A stretch of 48,838 bases of DNA from Oscillospiraceae bacterium (GTDB lineage Bacteria > Bacillota > Clostridia > Christensenellales > Aristaeellaceae). The position numbers and the translations under genes were made by a program. Positions 15,807 to 23,557 of this stretch are shown in pieces. Each line of letters begins with the position of its first letter. Position 1 is the stretch's first letter. The stretch is from assembly GCA_031255415.1 (NCBI GenBank), contig JAIRSO010000029.1, positions 1-48,838 on the forward strand, written 5' to 3'. The notes below the pieces were generated by a model. It saw only the letters and a list, made by a program, of their open reading frames with translations. It was not told the DNA's origin and searched no databases.

Positions 15807-16982
15807 TTGAGTAAACTGCTGATCGTCAGTTTCGACGCGCTCTCCAGCGCGGAATGGGAAGATATACAGCCGCGCTTTCCAAATATCGCCGCGTTCGCGA
15901 AAAGCGCGTCCGTAACGCTGGACGCGCGTTCCGTGTTCCCGACGAACACCTATCCCGTTCACTGCTCGGTAGCCACGGGCAGGCCGCCGCGCGAACACGG
16001 GGTGCTGGGCAATACCGAACCGTTCCCAAGCCTCGATCCGCGATGGATCGTAGACGAGTCCGCGATCAAGGCCAAGACGATATGGCAAGCCGCGGCGGAG
16101 GCGGGACTTACGTCCGCCGCCGTGCTGTGGCCTTGCACGTGCGGATCGCGTTATATCCGCTGGAACGTTCCGGAGACGCATATTCGGCGGGGCGAGAATC
16201 AAATCCTGGCGAATCTTCGTGCGGGAGGCAAGATCCTGCAAGCGCGATTGATGTTGAAATACGGCGGATTGCTCGACGGCGTTCGCCAGCCCGCTCTGGA
16301 TAATTTTGTTACGGCGTGCGCCGCCGATATCCTGCGCGGAAAACGTCCGGATTTGACGATGGTGCATCTTACGTGCTACGACTTGATCCGGCATCATAAC
16401 CCGTATGGCTCGCCGGAGTTGCAGACCGCGTATGCCAGCCTGGATAGGAGCCTGGGCATACTGCTGGAGGCCGCTGGAAAGGATACGGCGGTTATCGTGT
16501 TTTCCGATCACGCTCAATTGGACGTTCACACTATTGTGATACCTAACGATATACTTGTCGGCATGGGATTGATGGGACGCGGCGCGAACGGGTTTGAACC
16601 GGGGGAGAGCGGCTGTTTTGTCGAATGCTGCGGCGGGAGCGCGTTCTTCCACGCGGGCGCGCTGAACGATGAAGATACGGCTCGGGTGCGCGCGGCTATC
16701 GCCGGATCGGAGGGATTCGGCCGGTTCCTGACCGAAGAGGAGACGCTGGAAAGCGGACGCGCGCAGCTGCCGTTCGGATTCAGCGCGAAGCTGGGTTATT
16801 GTTATGATAACGTTCAGTCCGGCGAGAGGGGCAACCACGGTTATCCTGCGGATATGCCGGACTACTGTGTGTTCTACGCGGTCAGGGGCGAAGGGTTTAA
16901 GCCCGGGGCGAGGCGCGGCGGTTCGTTGTTGGACGTCGCGCCGATAGCCGCCGGGATACTCGGGATAGATATGTTTGGATAA
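15807..16982 (+). CDS. AlkP-superfamily nucleotide pyrophosphatase/phosphodiesterase
   Basis: The N-terminus has the first metal Asp in LLIVSFDAL (Asp9) and the nucleophile Thr46 in SVFPTNTYPVHCSVATGR, the hallmark of type I phosphodiesterases/ectonucleotide pyrophosphatases. A second metal set follows in VIVFSDHAQLDV and, near the C-terminus, RGNHGYPADMPD. No signal peptide is visible, so it is probably cytoplasmic. The start is a TTG, since no ATG or GTG precedes SKLLIVSFD in frame. Typical reactions are hydrolysis of phosphodiesters or nucleotide sugars; the true substrate is not known. Confidence 0.85.
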   Translation: MSKLLIVSFDALSSAEWEDIQPRFPNIAAFAKSASVTLDARSVFPTNTYPVHCSVATGRPPREHGVLGNTEPFPSLDPRWIVDESAIKAKTIWQAAAEAGLTSAAVLWPCTCGSRYIRWNVPETHIRRGENQILANLRAGGKILQARLMLKYGGLLDGVRQPALDNFVTACAADILRGKRPDLTMVHLTCYDLIRHHNPYGSPELQTAYASLDRSLGILLEAAGKDTAVIVFSDHAQLDVHTIVIPNDILVGMGLMGRGANGFEPGESGCFVECCGGSAFFHAGALNDEDTARVRAAIAGSEGFGRFLTEEETLESGRAQLPFGFSAKLGYCYDNVQSGERGNHGYPADMPDYCVFYAVRGEGFKPGARRGGSLLDVAPIAAGILGIDMFG

Positions 16983-16992
16983 GGGTGGGCGC

Positions 16993-17682
16993 TTAAGAGT
17001 ATCTTATCTGGGCGAAGGAGTCCTTGCCGCCGCCGTCGAGTTTGATATCCTCTATCTTCCTGCCCTGATGCGTTAGAGCCGTCTGCGCGTGCTTGAGCGC
17101 GATGCCCAGGTCGTACAGGTAAAACCTGCCGGGCAATATCTTGCCCACGCCGCGAACGTTGCTGTGGATAGTTATTAAGCCGTCCGCGAACTCCATCTTC
17201 CACGGCTGGAAGTTTACCGCGGACGGCGCTAGCCTCACCGCGCGCGCGGTTGCGTTGTCTTCGTTGCTGACGTCCGATAGTTTCTTGCGCTTGAAATCGG
17301 CTTCGCCGCCTCGAAGCGGGGCGCTTGAGGGACCGAATCCCAGCAGGATACGATAGCCGGGCTGATGCTCTTTCGGCGAGGCCATGCCGCACCAGACGCT
17401 CCCGAACCCCTCGCTTTGCAGGAATAGATCAACCTCCTGCAAAACATACCCGATGTTTATCATCTCGTTGCCGCCGTCGTCCGCGAAAGCCAGTATCGCG
17501 TAAGGAGCCAGACCGCCTTTCAATTTGCCGCCGTCAACGATCTCAAACCGCGCGGACTGGCCGGGCAGTTGCGTTACGCCAAGCAGATACGCGTTGATCC
17601 TGGATAATTCCGCCTCGGTAAGAGGGGTCTTGTCGTACCGCCTTACGCTGCGGCGGGCATAGATGGTCTCGTATAGAGTCAT
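16993..17682 (-). CDS. Nitroreductase-family flavoprotein (TM1586 type)
   Basis: The product begins with YETIYARRSVRRYDKTPL, the FMN-binding entry segment of nitroreductases. Two half-repeats of the fold follow, the second containing LAPSAVNFQPWKMEF. It resembles the single-chain TM1586 variety, about 230 residues, in which both halves of the usual dimer lie in one chain. It may reduce flavin, nitro or quinone compounds with NAD(P)H. The start chosen has GGAGG eight bases upstream, rather than the ATG eight codons earlier. It converges on the phosphodiesterase gene with a ten-base gap. Confidence 0.85.
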   Translation of the reverse strand: MTLYETIYARRSVRRYDKTPLTEAELSRINAYLLGVTQLPGQSARFEIVDGGKLKGGLAPYAILAFADDGGNEMINIGYVLQEVDLFLQSEGFGSVWCGMASPKEHQPGYRILLGFGPSSAPLRGGEADFKRKKLSDVSNEDNATARAVRLAPSAVNFQPWKMEFADGLITIHSNVRGVGKILPGRFYLYDLGIALKHAQTALTHQGRKIEDIKLDGGGKDSFAQIRYS

Positions 17683-17712
17683 TGTCGTCGCCTCCCTGCG
17701 TTGCATGGGTTA

Positions 17713-17741
17713 ATAGTAGCGTTGTTTGACCGGGTTGGCAA
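17713..17741 (-). promoter_or_regulatory. Probable promoter of the nitroreductase gene
   Basis: TTGCCA and TACTAT lie 17 bases apart on the minus strand, about 30 bases before the start codon. Confidence 0.5.
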
Positions 17742-17808
17742 GGGCTGGAATGATTCCGGGCGCGGCCTTGCACAATAAACCGCGTTACGTTGGTTCGCGG
17801 TTATGGTC

Positions 17809-17837
17809 TTGACGCTGCGCGCGCGGCCTGTTATACT
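17809..17837 (+). promoter_or_regulatory. Promoter of the DUF1801/DUF2200 pair
   Basis: TTGACG and TATACT are 17 bases apart, 32 bases before the start of the DUF1801 gene, whose ribosome site is GGGGAGGG. Confidence 0.7.
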
Positions 17838-17869
17838 GCTGTCCAGATTATGCGGGGAGGGATAACCCG

Positions 17870-18277
17870 ATGTGGAAATGTCCGGCGTGCGGACGCGATT
17901 TCAAGAAAGAGGGACAGCATCACTTCTGCGGCGAGATAAACAGCGTGGAGGATTATATCGCCGATCAGACGGAGGCGGTGCGGCCTCTGCTTGAGCGGGT
18001 GCGCGAGACCATCCGCGCCGCCGCTCCGGACGCGACTGAAAAATTGGCGTGGGGTATGCCTACGTTCTGGCAGGGCGCGAACCTTATCCATTTCGCGGCG
18101 TGCAATAAGCACATCGGGCTGTATCCCGGAGGCGAGGCTTCCGCGGCGCTCGCGCAGCGGCTGGAGGGGTATAAGACCACCAAAGGATCAATCCATCTGC
18201 CGCTGGATAAGCCCATCGATTATCAATTGATCACCGACGTTGTTCGGTGGAAATTGGACAGGCTCAATGAGCAATGA
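17870..18277 (+). CDS. DUF1801 (YdhG-like) protein with N-terminal zinc-binding motif
   Basis: Residues 25-130 fit the DUF1801 fold: AAPDATEKLAWGMPTFWQ, then IHFAACNKHIGLYPG and TTKGSIHLPLDKPI. The founding members are small frataxin-like or iron-chaperone-like proteins, but function is not established. The first 20 residues add a short CPAC...HHFC metal-binding motif (Cys4, Cys7, His17 or His18, Cys20), which is not part of the basic domain. It overlaps the DUF2200 gene by 11 bases. Confidence 0.85.
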   Translation: MWKCPACGRDFKKEGQHHFCGEINSVEDYIADQTEAVRPLLERVRETIRAAAPDATEKLAWGMPTFWQGANLIHFAACNKHIGLYPGGEASAALAQRLEGYKTTKGSIHLPLDKPIDYQLITDVVRWKLDRLNEQ

Positions 18278-18617
18278 GCGCGTGTACAGGATGGTATTCG
18301 CCGATGTGTATCGGCTCCTGGTCGATAAAGCCGAACGCAAAGGACGCTCGAAGGCGGAGGTCGACGAGGTCGTGCGCTGGCTGACCGGTTACGACGACGC
18401 GGGGCTGGCGGGGATGATCGACAGCGCCGCCGACTATGAGACGTTCTTCGCGCGCGCGCCGCGTATTAACCCGAACGCCGATAAAATCACCGGCGTGATC
18501 TGCGGCGTGCGCGTCGAGACTATCGAGGATCCGCTCATGCGTAAAGTCCGCATGCTCGATAAACTGGTCGATGAATTGGCGAAAGGTAAGCCGATGCACA
18601 AAATATTGAGGGGTTAA
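18267..18617 (+). CDS. DUF2200 family protein
   Basis: This is a small soluble protein of 116 residues, recognisable by VYRMVFADVYRLLVDKAERKGR and VRWLTGYD, and by its end LDKLVDELAKGKPMHKILRG. Function is unknown. The ATG overlapping the DUF1801 gene was preferred over an upstream one because the family alignment starts there. From memory it is often found with DUF1801 proteins in Clostridia, but no pathway is known. Confidence 0.82.
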   Translation: MSNERVYRMVFADVYRLLVDKAERKGRSKAEVDEVVRWLTGYDDAGLAGMIDSAADYETFFARAPRINPNADKITGVICGVRVETIEDPLMRKVRMLDKLVDELAKGKPMHKILRG

Positions 18618-18669
18618 CGGGGACGCTTGGCTGCGGCGCGGATTGCGGGATCATCGCCGCGATTTATGC

Positions 18670-18698
18670 TTGACAATCAATTCGCGCAGTAGTATTCT
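18670..18698 (+). promoter_or_regulatory. Promoter of tRNA-Lys(CTT)
   Basis: TTGACA and TATTCT are 17 bases apart, about 25 bases before the tRNA 5' end. Confidence 0.8.
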
Positions 18699-18722
18699 TG
18701 TATGCGTAGGGTACGCGGGTAC

Positions 18723-18798
18723 GCGCCATTAGCTCAGTTGGTAGAGCACCTGACTCTTAATCAGGGTGTCCCGGGTTCGAGTCCCTGATGGCGCACCA
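18723..18798 (+). tRNA. tRNA-Lys (anticodon CTT)
   Basis: The acceptor stem is GCGCCAT with ATGGCGC. The D-loop (AGCTCAGTTGGTAGAGC), the anticodon loop CTCTTAA and the T-arm (GGGTTCGAGTCCC) are all normal, and CCA is encoded. Confidence 0.97.
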
Positions 18799-18818
18799 TA
18801 TGGGTTTTGACCCTCGAG

Positions 18819-18857
18819 AAGCGTTGAGAATCATGGATTTTCAACGCTTTGGTTTTA
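18819..18857 (+). terminator. Terminator after tRNA-Lys(CTT)
   Basis: AAGCGTTGA pairs with TCAACGCTT over a 13-base loop and is followed by TGGTTTTATT. It separates this tRNA from the four that follow. Confidence 0.7.
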
Positions 18858-18962
18858 TTGGGGAAGGTTGTCGGCTTTCGTTGGGAATGACGGCTGGAAA
18901 GCATTATTACACAATAAGCATACTTTATGAACGCGCGCTGATTTTGACGATTGCAATTCGCC

Positions 18963-18991
18963 TTGACACGCCATTGCGTTGGTGGTATAAT
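18963..18991 (+). promoter_or_regulatory. Consensus promoter of the tRNA-Arg-His-Gln-Lys operon
   Basis: A perfect TTGACA and a perfect TATAAT are 17 bases apart, 37 bases before tRNA-Arg. This is the strongest promoter in the window. Confidence 0.9.
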
Positions 18992-19028
18992 CCATCACTG
19001 GTGTGATCGAGCGGCGGCCGCGGCTTCT

Positions 19029-19105
19029 GCGCCTGTAGCTCAGCTGGATAGAGCAACGGCCTTCTAAGCCGTTGGCCGGGGGTTCAAATCCCTTCAGGCG
19101 CGCCA
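19029..19105 (+). tRNA. tRNA-Arg (anticodon TCT)
   Basis: The acceptor stem is GCGCCTG with CAGGCGC. The anticodon loop CTTCTAA sits on the stem ACGGC/GCCGT. CCA is encoded. The UCU anticodon reads AGA and AGG. Confidence 0.96.
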
Positions 19106-19110
19106 TACGC

Positions 19111-19186
19111 GGTGGATATAGTTCAGTGGTAGAGCGCCAGATTGTGGCTCTGGAAGTCGTGGGTTCGAACCCCACTATCCACCCCA
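19111..19186 (+). tRNA. tRNA-His (anticodon GTG)
   Basis: The acceptor is GTGGATA with TATCCAC, and the histidine-specific extra G at -1 pairs with the discriminator C. The anticodon loop is TTGTGGC and CCA is encoded. Confidence 0.96.
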
Positions 19187-19190
19187 ACGC

Positions 19191-19240
19191 GCGGTCGCGT
19201 CCTGTCCTGGATACGCCGGAACGGATCAGGACGCGACCGC
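19191..19240 (+). repeat. Perfect 14-bp inverted repeat within the tRNA operon
   Basis: GCGGTCGCGTCCTG pairs perfectly with CAGGACGCGACCGC around a 22-base loop. No T-run follows, so it is not a standard terminator. It lies four bases after tRNA-His and 49 before tRNA-Gln and may be a processing signal in the precursor RNA. Confidence 0.85.
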
Positions 19241-19289
19241 ATAATCTATCACGCGGATCAGCCGCAAAGCGTATTGCCCGCGCGGATGT

Positions 19290-19364
19290 TGGGATGTAGC
19301 CAAGCGGTAAGGCACGGGACTTTGACTCCCGCATTCGCAGGTTCGAGTCCTGCCATCCCAGCCA
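19290..19364 (+). tRNA. tRNA-Gln (anticodon TTG)
   Basis: The acceptor stem is TGGGATG with CATCCCA. The anticodon loop is CTTTGAC. The discriminator is G and CCA is encoded. Confidence 0.96.
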
Positions 19365-19369
19365 AACTC

Positions 19370-19442
19370 GACCCATTAGCTCAGCTGGCAGAGCACTTCA
19401 CTTTTAATGAAGGTGTCCGGAGTTCGAGTCTCCGATGGGTCA
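19370..19442 (+). tRNA. tRNA-Lys (anticodon TTT)
   Basis: The acceptor stem is GACCCAT with ATGGGTC and the anticodon loop is CTTTTAA. Unlike the four tRNAs before it, CCA is not encoded (the bases after the discriminator are CAA), so it must be added by the CCA enzyme. Confidence 0.96.
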
Positions 19443-19465
19443 CAATGGACAGGCCGCTGTTTTAA

Positions 19466-19505
19466 GGATGCTCAGCAAGGGTTGGGCATCCGTTGGCGTT
19501 TTGTT
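19466..19505 (+). terminator. Probable terminator of the tRNA operon
   Basis: GGATGCTCA pairs with TGGGCATCC (one G-T pair) and is followed by GTTGGCGTTTTGTT. The T-run is offset, so the call is moderate. Confidence 0.5.
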
Positions 19506-19537
19506 ACCCTTATTCGGCAAAACAGGGAGGGATGGAT

Positions 19538-20659
19538 GTGCCTGAATCAGCGGCGGACGCGTGGATCGGCGGGGTATGGGACAAGGTTGTCCTCAAAATG
19601 CCGTACTGCGTTAAGAAGGCGCGCGAGCTGGACGTAATACCGTACACGGCGAAGGACGGCGGGTGGATAAACCCTCACGGTCCGGTATGGTGGACGAATG
19701 GGTTCTGGCCCGCGCTGATGCGGCTGATGGAGATCGGCACGGGCGGCGCGCAGTACGCGCGGGAAGCCGAGCGCGCGGACGAGGCGATGGCCAGGATACT
19801 GGATCGGTTCGAGGAGTTGCATCACGATCTAGGATTCCAGTTCAAGATATCCAGCGGGGTTAGTTACGCGCTGACGAAGAATCCGGTTAGTTTGCATAAC
19901 ACGCTGCTCGCCGCGAATCTGCTGGCGGGGCGGTTCAATCCGAACGGATTCGTCCGGGCGTGGAACGGGGACAGGGCGGGTTGGTCGATCATCGACACGA
20001 TGATGAATCTGCCGCTGCTGTACTGGGCCTCGCGCGAGACGGGGGATCCAAGGTTCCGGCTGATGGCGCAGCGGCACGCGGATCACACGATTAAGCACTT
20101 CATAAGGCCGGACGCGTCCAGCCATCACATCGTCATATTCGATCCGGAGACCGACGAGGTTCTGGATACCCCGCGCGGGCAAGGATACGCGCCGGGCAGC
20201 AGCTGGACCAGGGGTCAGGCATGGGCGCTGTACGGGTTCGCGCTTAGCTATTTATGGACGGGCAAGGCGGGTTATCTGGATACCGCGCGACGGTGCGCGG
20301 ATAGGTTCATAGAACGGATAACGCCGGATTGGATACCGAACATCGACTTTGAGCAGCCGCAAGAGCCTTACGCCAAGGATAACTGCGCGGGCGCGATAGC
20401 GGCGTGCGGATTGCTGGAGTTGGCGGGACTGGTTCCAGAACGCGCGGACGAGTACCGGAGCGCGGCGCTGAACATGATCAAGGCCATGGCGGATCACTGC
20501 GCCGATTGGTCAATGGACGAGCCGGGGATACTGAAGCTGTGCACAGGCTCGTATGAGGATAGGTCGTCGTGGCACATCAAGATGGTGTACGGGGATTATT
20601 TCTTCGTCGAGGCGCTGCTCAAACTTAAGGGTTCTTCGGCAAATCTCTGGCTCATATAG
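19538..20659 (+). CDS. GH88 unsaturated glucuronyl/rhamnogalacturonyl hydrolase
   Basis: The enzyme hydrolyses the unsaturated uronic acid left at the non-reducing end of oligosaccharides after polysaccharide lyase action. It has the (alpha/alpha)6-barrel blocks WWTNGFWPALMRLM, HHDLGFQF with Asp97, DTMMNLPLLYWAS with Asp153, and SSWTRGQAWALYGFALSYLW, plus DNCAGAIAACGLLELA. The two aspartates match the catalytic pair of the family. The GTG start is seven bases after GGGAGG; an ATG two codons upstream is too close to it. No signal peptide is present, so the oligosaccharide must be imported. mntP starts six bases after its stop. Confidence 0.92.
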   Translation: MPESAADAWIGGVWDKVVLKMPYCVKKARELDVIPYTAKDGGWINPHGPVWWTNGFWPALMRLMEIGTGGAQYAREAERADEAMARILDRFEELHHDLGFQFKISSGVSYALTKNPVSLHNTLLAANLLAGRFNPNGFVRAWNGDRAGWSIIDTMMNLPLLYWASRETGDPRFRLMAQRHADHTIKHFIRPDASSHHIVIFDPETDEVLDTPRGQGYAPGSSWTRGQAWALYGFALSYLWTGKAGYLDTARRCADRFIERITPDWIPNIDFEQPQEPYAKDNCAGAIAACGLLELAGLVPERADEYRSAALNMIKAMADHCADWSMDEPGILKLCTGSYEDRSSWHIKMVYGDYFFVEALLKLKGSSANLWLI

Positions 20660-20665
20660 CCGGGT

Positions 20666-21250
20666 ATGGCTATATGGGAGATAGTGGTTCTGGCGGCGGC
20701 GGTGTCGATGGACGCGTTCGCGGTGGCGGTGTGCAAAGGGGTCGCGCTGCCGCGGTATAGGCTTAGGCAGTCGGTGACGGCGGGGCTTTGGTTCGGCGGG
20801 TTCCAAGCGTTGATGCCGACGCTAGGGTTCTTTCTGGGCGCGCTGTTCGGGTTGCTGCTGGATAGTTTCGATCACTGGATAGCGATGCTGATACTCGTTG
20901 CGATCGGGTATAATACGCTGAGGGGATCGTTCGCGGAAGAGGAGCCGGAGGAAGGCGAGGACGCGGGCGAGGATACGGCGGAGGATGAGATGCGTCCGGC
21001 GGCTATGTTCCCTCTGGCGGTAGCGACGTCGATAGACGCGTTCGCGGTGGGGATCACGCTGGCGTTCCGGAGGGTGGATATTGTATTTCCGGCGGCGCTG
21101 ATCGGGACGACGACGTTCGCGATGGCGGGAGCCGGGGTATGGATAGGGCGGAGGTTCGGGGAGAGATTCGGCAAGACGGCTGAACGCGCGGGAGGGATTA
21201 TATTGATCCTGCTGGGCGTAAAAGTTTTGGCGGATCATATTTGGGGTTGA
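20666..21250 (+). CDS. mntP: Manganese efflux pump MntP
   Basis: This small membrane protein of 194 residues has six predicted helices in two halves, each carrying the SMDAFAV or SIDAFAVG signature (near residues 14 and 120) in which aspartates take part in Mn(II) export. The two halves are linked by an acidic loop rich in Glu and Asp (about 93-112). In many bacteria mntP is preceded by a manganese riboswitch; here only six bases separate it from the GH88 gene, so no such element fits and co-transcription with GH88 is likely. Confidence 0.92.
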   Translation: MAIWEIVVLAAAVSMDAFAVAVCKGVALPRYRLRQSVTAGLWFGGFQALMPTLGFFLGALFGLLLDSFDHWIAMLILVAIGYNTLRGSFAEEEPEEGEDAGEDTAEDEMRPAAMFPLAVATSIDAFAVGITLAFRRVDIVFPAALIGTTTFAMAGAGVWIGRRFGERFGKTAERAGGIILILLGVKVLADHIWG

Positions 21251-21275
21251 CGGGCTTGAGGGATTGGGTTACAAT
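21247..21275 (+). promoter_or_regulatory. Promoter of the rplM-rpsI operon
   Basis: TTGACG and TACAAT are 17 bases apart; the -35 overlaps the mntP stop codon. The leader of roughly 130 bases before rplM is long enough to hold an L13-type autoregulatory structure, but I could not identify a specific fold by eye. Confidence 0.65.
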
Positions 21276-21411
21276 ATAGAATGCGCGCGTGGGCTTCGTT
21301 AGCCCCGGGATCCACGGCGTAAGCGGTTTGGGGCAAACGCGGGCGGATGTAGACCAGCGTTCGAGCGCGGGAAGCCTGTTAATGATGCTGTATCCAAGGG
21401 GGATAAACGTC

Positions 21412-21840
21412 TTGAACACGTATATGGCAAAAGCCTCCGCCGTGGAGCGCAAGTGGTACGTAATCGACGCGAAGGATTTGGTGCTGGGACGATTCGCCAG
21501 CCAGGCCGCGTCGATACTGCGCGGCAAGCATAAACCCATATTCACGCCGCACTGCGATACCGGCGACCACGTTATAATAATCAACGCCGGGCAGGTCGTT
21601 CTGACAGGGAAGAAGCTGGATCAGAAGATCTACTATAAGCATTCAGGGTATCCCGGCGGCATGAGGGAGACCCCGTACCGCAAACTGATGGCCACCAAGC
21701 CGGAGTTTGCCGTACGCCACGCGATAACCGGGATGCTGCCCAAAGGGCCGCTCGGGAGGAAGATGGCGCGCAAACTGAAAATATACGCCGGAGCGGAGCA
21801 TCCGCACGAGGCGCAGAAGCCTGAACCGCTCGCCCTGTAA
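21412..21840 (+). CDS. rplM: 50S ribosomal protein L13
   Basis: The protein has 142 residues, the standard length. It starts [19 protein letters not shown] and contains [34 protein letters not shown] and the C-terminal [19 protein letters not shown]. The TTG at 21412 gives the family start (M-N-T-Y-M) and is nine bases after an AAGGGGG site; the frame reaches further upstream without family similarity, and an ATG four codons in is a less likely start. It is co-transcribed with rpsI. Confidence 0.96.
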   Translation: MNTYMAKASAVERKWYVIDAKDLVLGRFASQAASILRGKHKPIFTPHCDTGDHVIIINAGQVVLTGKKLDQKIYYKHSGYPGGMRETPYRKLMATKPEFAVRHAITGMLPKGPLGRKMARKLKIYAGAEHPHEAQKPEPLAL

Positions 21841-21887
21841 CGCGGCGCGCTGTAATAATAACGGTTCGAAAGGCAGGAGGAACCCAC

Positions 21888-22277
21888 ATGCAGGCATCGT
21901 ACCAGGCCGTAGGCCGCCGCAAGAAAGCGATAGCGCGCGTGCGCCTGATCCCCGGCGAGGGAAAGATTACGATCAACAAGCGGGATATCGATCAATATTT
22001 CGGTCTGGAGACGCTGAAAATGAGCGTGCGCAGGCCGCTGACGCTAACGGAGATGTTGGCGCGGTTCGACGTGTTAGTAAACGTAGTGGGCGGGGGGTTG
22101 TCCGGCCAGGCCGGGGCGATCCGCCACGGGGTGGCAAGGGCGCTGTGCAAGGCCGATCCCGATCTGAGGGCGCCGTTAAAGAAAGACGGGCTGTTAACGA
22201 GGGATCCGAGAATGAAGGAGCGCAAGAAGTACGGCCTGAAAGCCGCGCGCCGCGCGCCGCAGTTCTCAAAGCGTTGA
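21888..22277 (+). CDS. rpsI: 30S ribosomal protein S9
   Basis: The protein has 129 residues, with [19 protein letters not shown] at the start, then the [19 protein letters not shown] block, and the conserved C-terminal tail RRAPQFSKR that reaches the decoding site. A CAGGAGG site precedes the ATG. rplM-rpsI is the universal order, and a strong terminator follows. Confidence 0.98.
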   Translation: MQASYQAVGRRKKAIARVRLIPGEGKITINKRDIDQYFGLETLKMSVRRPLTLTEMLARFDVLVNVVGGGLSGQAGAIRHGVARALCKADPDLRAPLKKDGLLTRDPRMKERKKYGLKAARRAPQFSKR

Positions 22278-22286
22278 GAAGGCACG

Positions 22287-22318
22287 CCCCCTCCGCAGGC
22301 GCGGAGGGGGATTTTTTT
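22287..22318 (+). terminator. Intrinsic terminator after rpsI
   Basis: CCCCCTCCGC pairs perfectly with GCGGAGGGGG around AGGC and is followed by ATTTTTTT. This is a textbook intrinsic terminator. Confidence 0.95.
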
Positions 22319-22320
22319 GG

Positions 22321-22348
22321 TTTACAACATGCCTTTCCGTGATATATT
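22321..22348 (+). promoter_or_regulatory. Probable promoter of trxB
   Basis: TTTACA and TATATT are 16 bases apart, directly after the rpsI terminator and 55 bases before the trxB start. Confidence 0.6.
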
Positions 22349-22402
22349 AGTCAGTATCAGTTAAAAGAAACGACGCGGCGGGCGCCGGGTCGGGAGGGTT
22401 GA

Positions 22403-23413
22403 ATGGCTGTATATATCGGGCGCAAAGAGAGGCCGGTGCAGTTGGCGAAGCCGGCGGATAGTTTCGACGTGATGATAATAGGCGGGGGGCCGGCGGGGCT
22501 GACCGCGGGGTTATACGCGGCAAGGGCGGGGTTGTCGGCCGTACTGCTGGAAAAGATGTTCACAGGAGGACAGGCCGCGACCGCGAATCACGTGGAGAAT
22601 TATCCCGGGTTTGATAACGGGATAGGCGGGCCGGAATTAACGATGGCCATGGAAAGGCAGGCGGCAAAAGCCGGGCTGGCGGTAAGAAGCGCGGGGGTGA
22701 GCAGGCTGGAGCTGGCGGGGGATGAAAAAAAGGCGGAGCTGGAAGGCGGGATGGTAGTCACCGCGAAGGCCGCGATATTAGCGATGGGGGCAAGGCCCAG
22801 GAAGACGGGGGTGAACGGGGAGGAGGAGCTGCGAGGGAGAGGGGTTAGCTGGTGCGCGACATGCGACGGGTTTATGATGAAAGGGAAGAAGGCCGCCGTA
22901 GTAGGCGGAGGGAATACGGCGGCGGAGGACGCGATATATCTGGCGGGGATATGCGAGCATGTGACGGTAGTGCACAGGAGGGCGGAGCTAAGGGCGGATG
23001 AGGCGTTGACAAAGAGGCTGTTGGAGCATCCGAAGATCACCGTTATATGGGATCACGTGGTGAAGACGTTCGAAGGCGAGGAGAAGCTAAGGGCGATAGA
23101 GATAGAGAACGTGAAGAATCAGGAGAGGACAAGGCTGCCAGTCGAAGGGGTTTTTATAGCGATAGGGGAGGATCCGGATACCGGGCTGGTCAAGGACGAG
23201 GTGAAGTTGAACCAAGAGGGGTATATAACGGCGGGGGAGGACACGAGGACGAACCTGCGCAGGGTGTACGCGGCGGGGGATCTAAGGACGAAGCCGCTGC
23301 GCCAGATCGTGACCGCCGCAGCCGACGGAGCCGTAGCCGCGATGGCGGCGATGCAAGACCTCCGGTTCGCGCCCGCGCGTGAGAGGGAGCTCCAAGCCCA
23401 ACCCGCCACATGA
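22403..23413 (+). CDS. trxB: Thioredoxin reductase
   Basis: This NADPH-dependent flavoenzyme reduces thioredoxin. FAD binding is shown by MIIGGGPAGLTAG (24-36), the redox disulfide by Cys151-Ala-Thr-Cys154 in SWCATCDGF, NADPH binding by VVGGGNTAAEDA (166-177), and the second FAD motif by RVYAAGD near residue 288. The length of 336 residues is normal; about 20 residues precede the first strand. Codon choice differs visibly from its neighbours: arginine is mostly AGG rather than CGC, and GGG and ATA are frequent. That may reflect transfer or a local mutational bias. It is a single-gene unit. Confidence 0.95.
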   Translation: MAVYIGRKERPVQLAKPADSFDVMIIGGGPAGLTAGLYAARAGLSAVLLEKMFTGGQAATANHVENYPGFDNGIGGPELTMAMERQAAKAGLAVRSAGVSRLELAGDEKKAELEGGMVVTAKAAILAMGARPRKTGVNGEEELRGRGVSWCATCDGFMMKGKKAAVVGGGNTAAEDAIYLAGICEHVTVVHRRAELRADEALTKRLLEHPKITVIWDHVVKTFEGEEKLRAIEIENVKNQERTRLPVEGVFIAIGEDPDTGLVKDEVKLNQEGYITAGEDTRTNLRRVYAAGDLRTKPLRQIVTAAADGAVAAMAAMQDLRFAPARERELQAQPAT

Positions 23414-23458
23414 GGCCGCCCGACGCACCGCCAGGAAGGTCCAGCGGCACGCTGGTCA

Positions 23459-23514
23459 GGGGTCGAGGGGGTGAAACCCCTCGTGGGGTATCGGGGCAAA
23501 GCCCCGTAAACCCC
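23459..23514. repeat. Intergenic double stem-loop element
   Basis: CGAGGGG pairs with CCCCTCG around GTGAAA. A second stem follows: GGGGT-AT-CGGGGC paired with GCCCCG-TAA-ACCCC around AAA. Elements of this look recur as dispersed palindromic repeats in many GC-rich genomes, but no second copy lies in this window. There is no T-run, so termination is unlikely. Confidence 0.7.
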
Positions 23515-23557
23515 GTCGTCTATCTAAAGCGGGGGCTGAAAGGAGCGAGAGTCAGGG

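Noticed and set aside
18788..19006. A small protein between the first two tRNAs.
   Set aside because: It begins inside tRNA-Lys and runs through the terminator and the consensus promoter.
20660..20665. A manganese riboswitch before mntP.
   Set aside because: Only six bases separate the GH88 stop from the mntP start, so there is no room for one.
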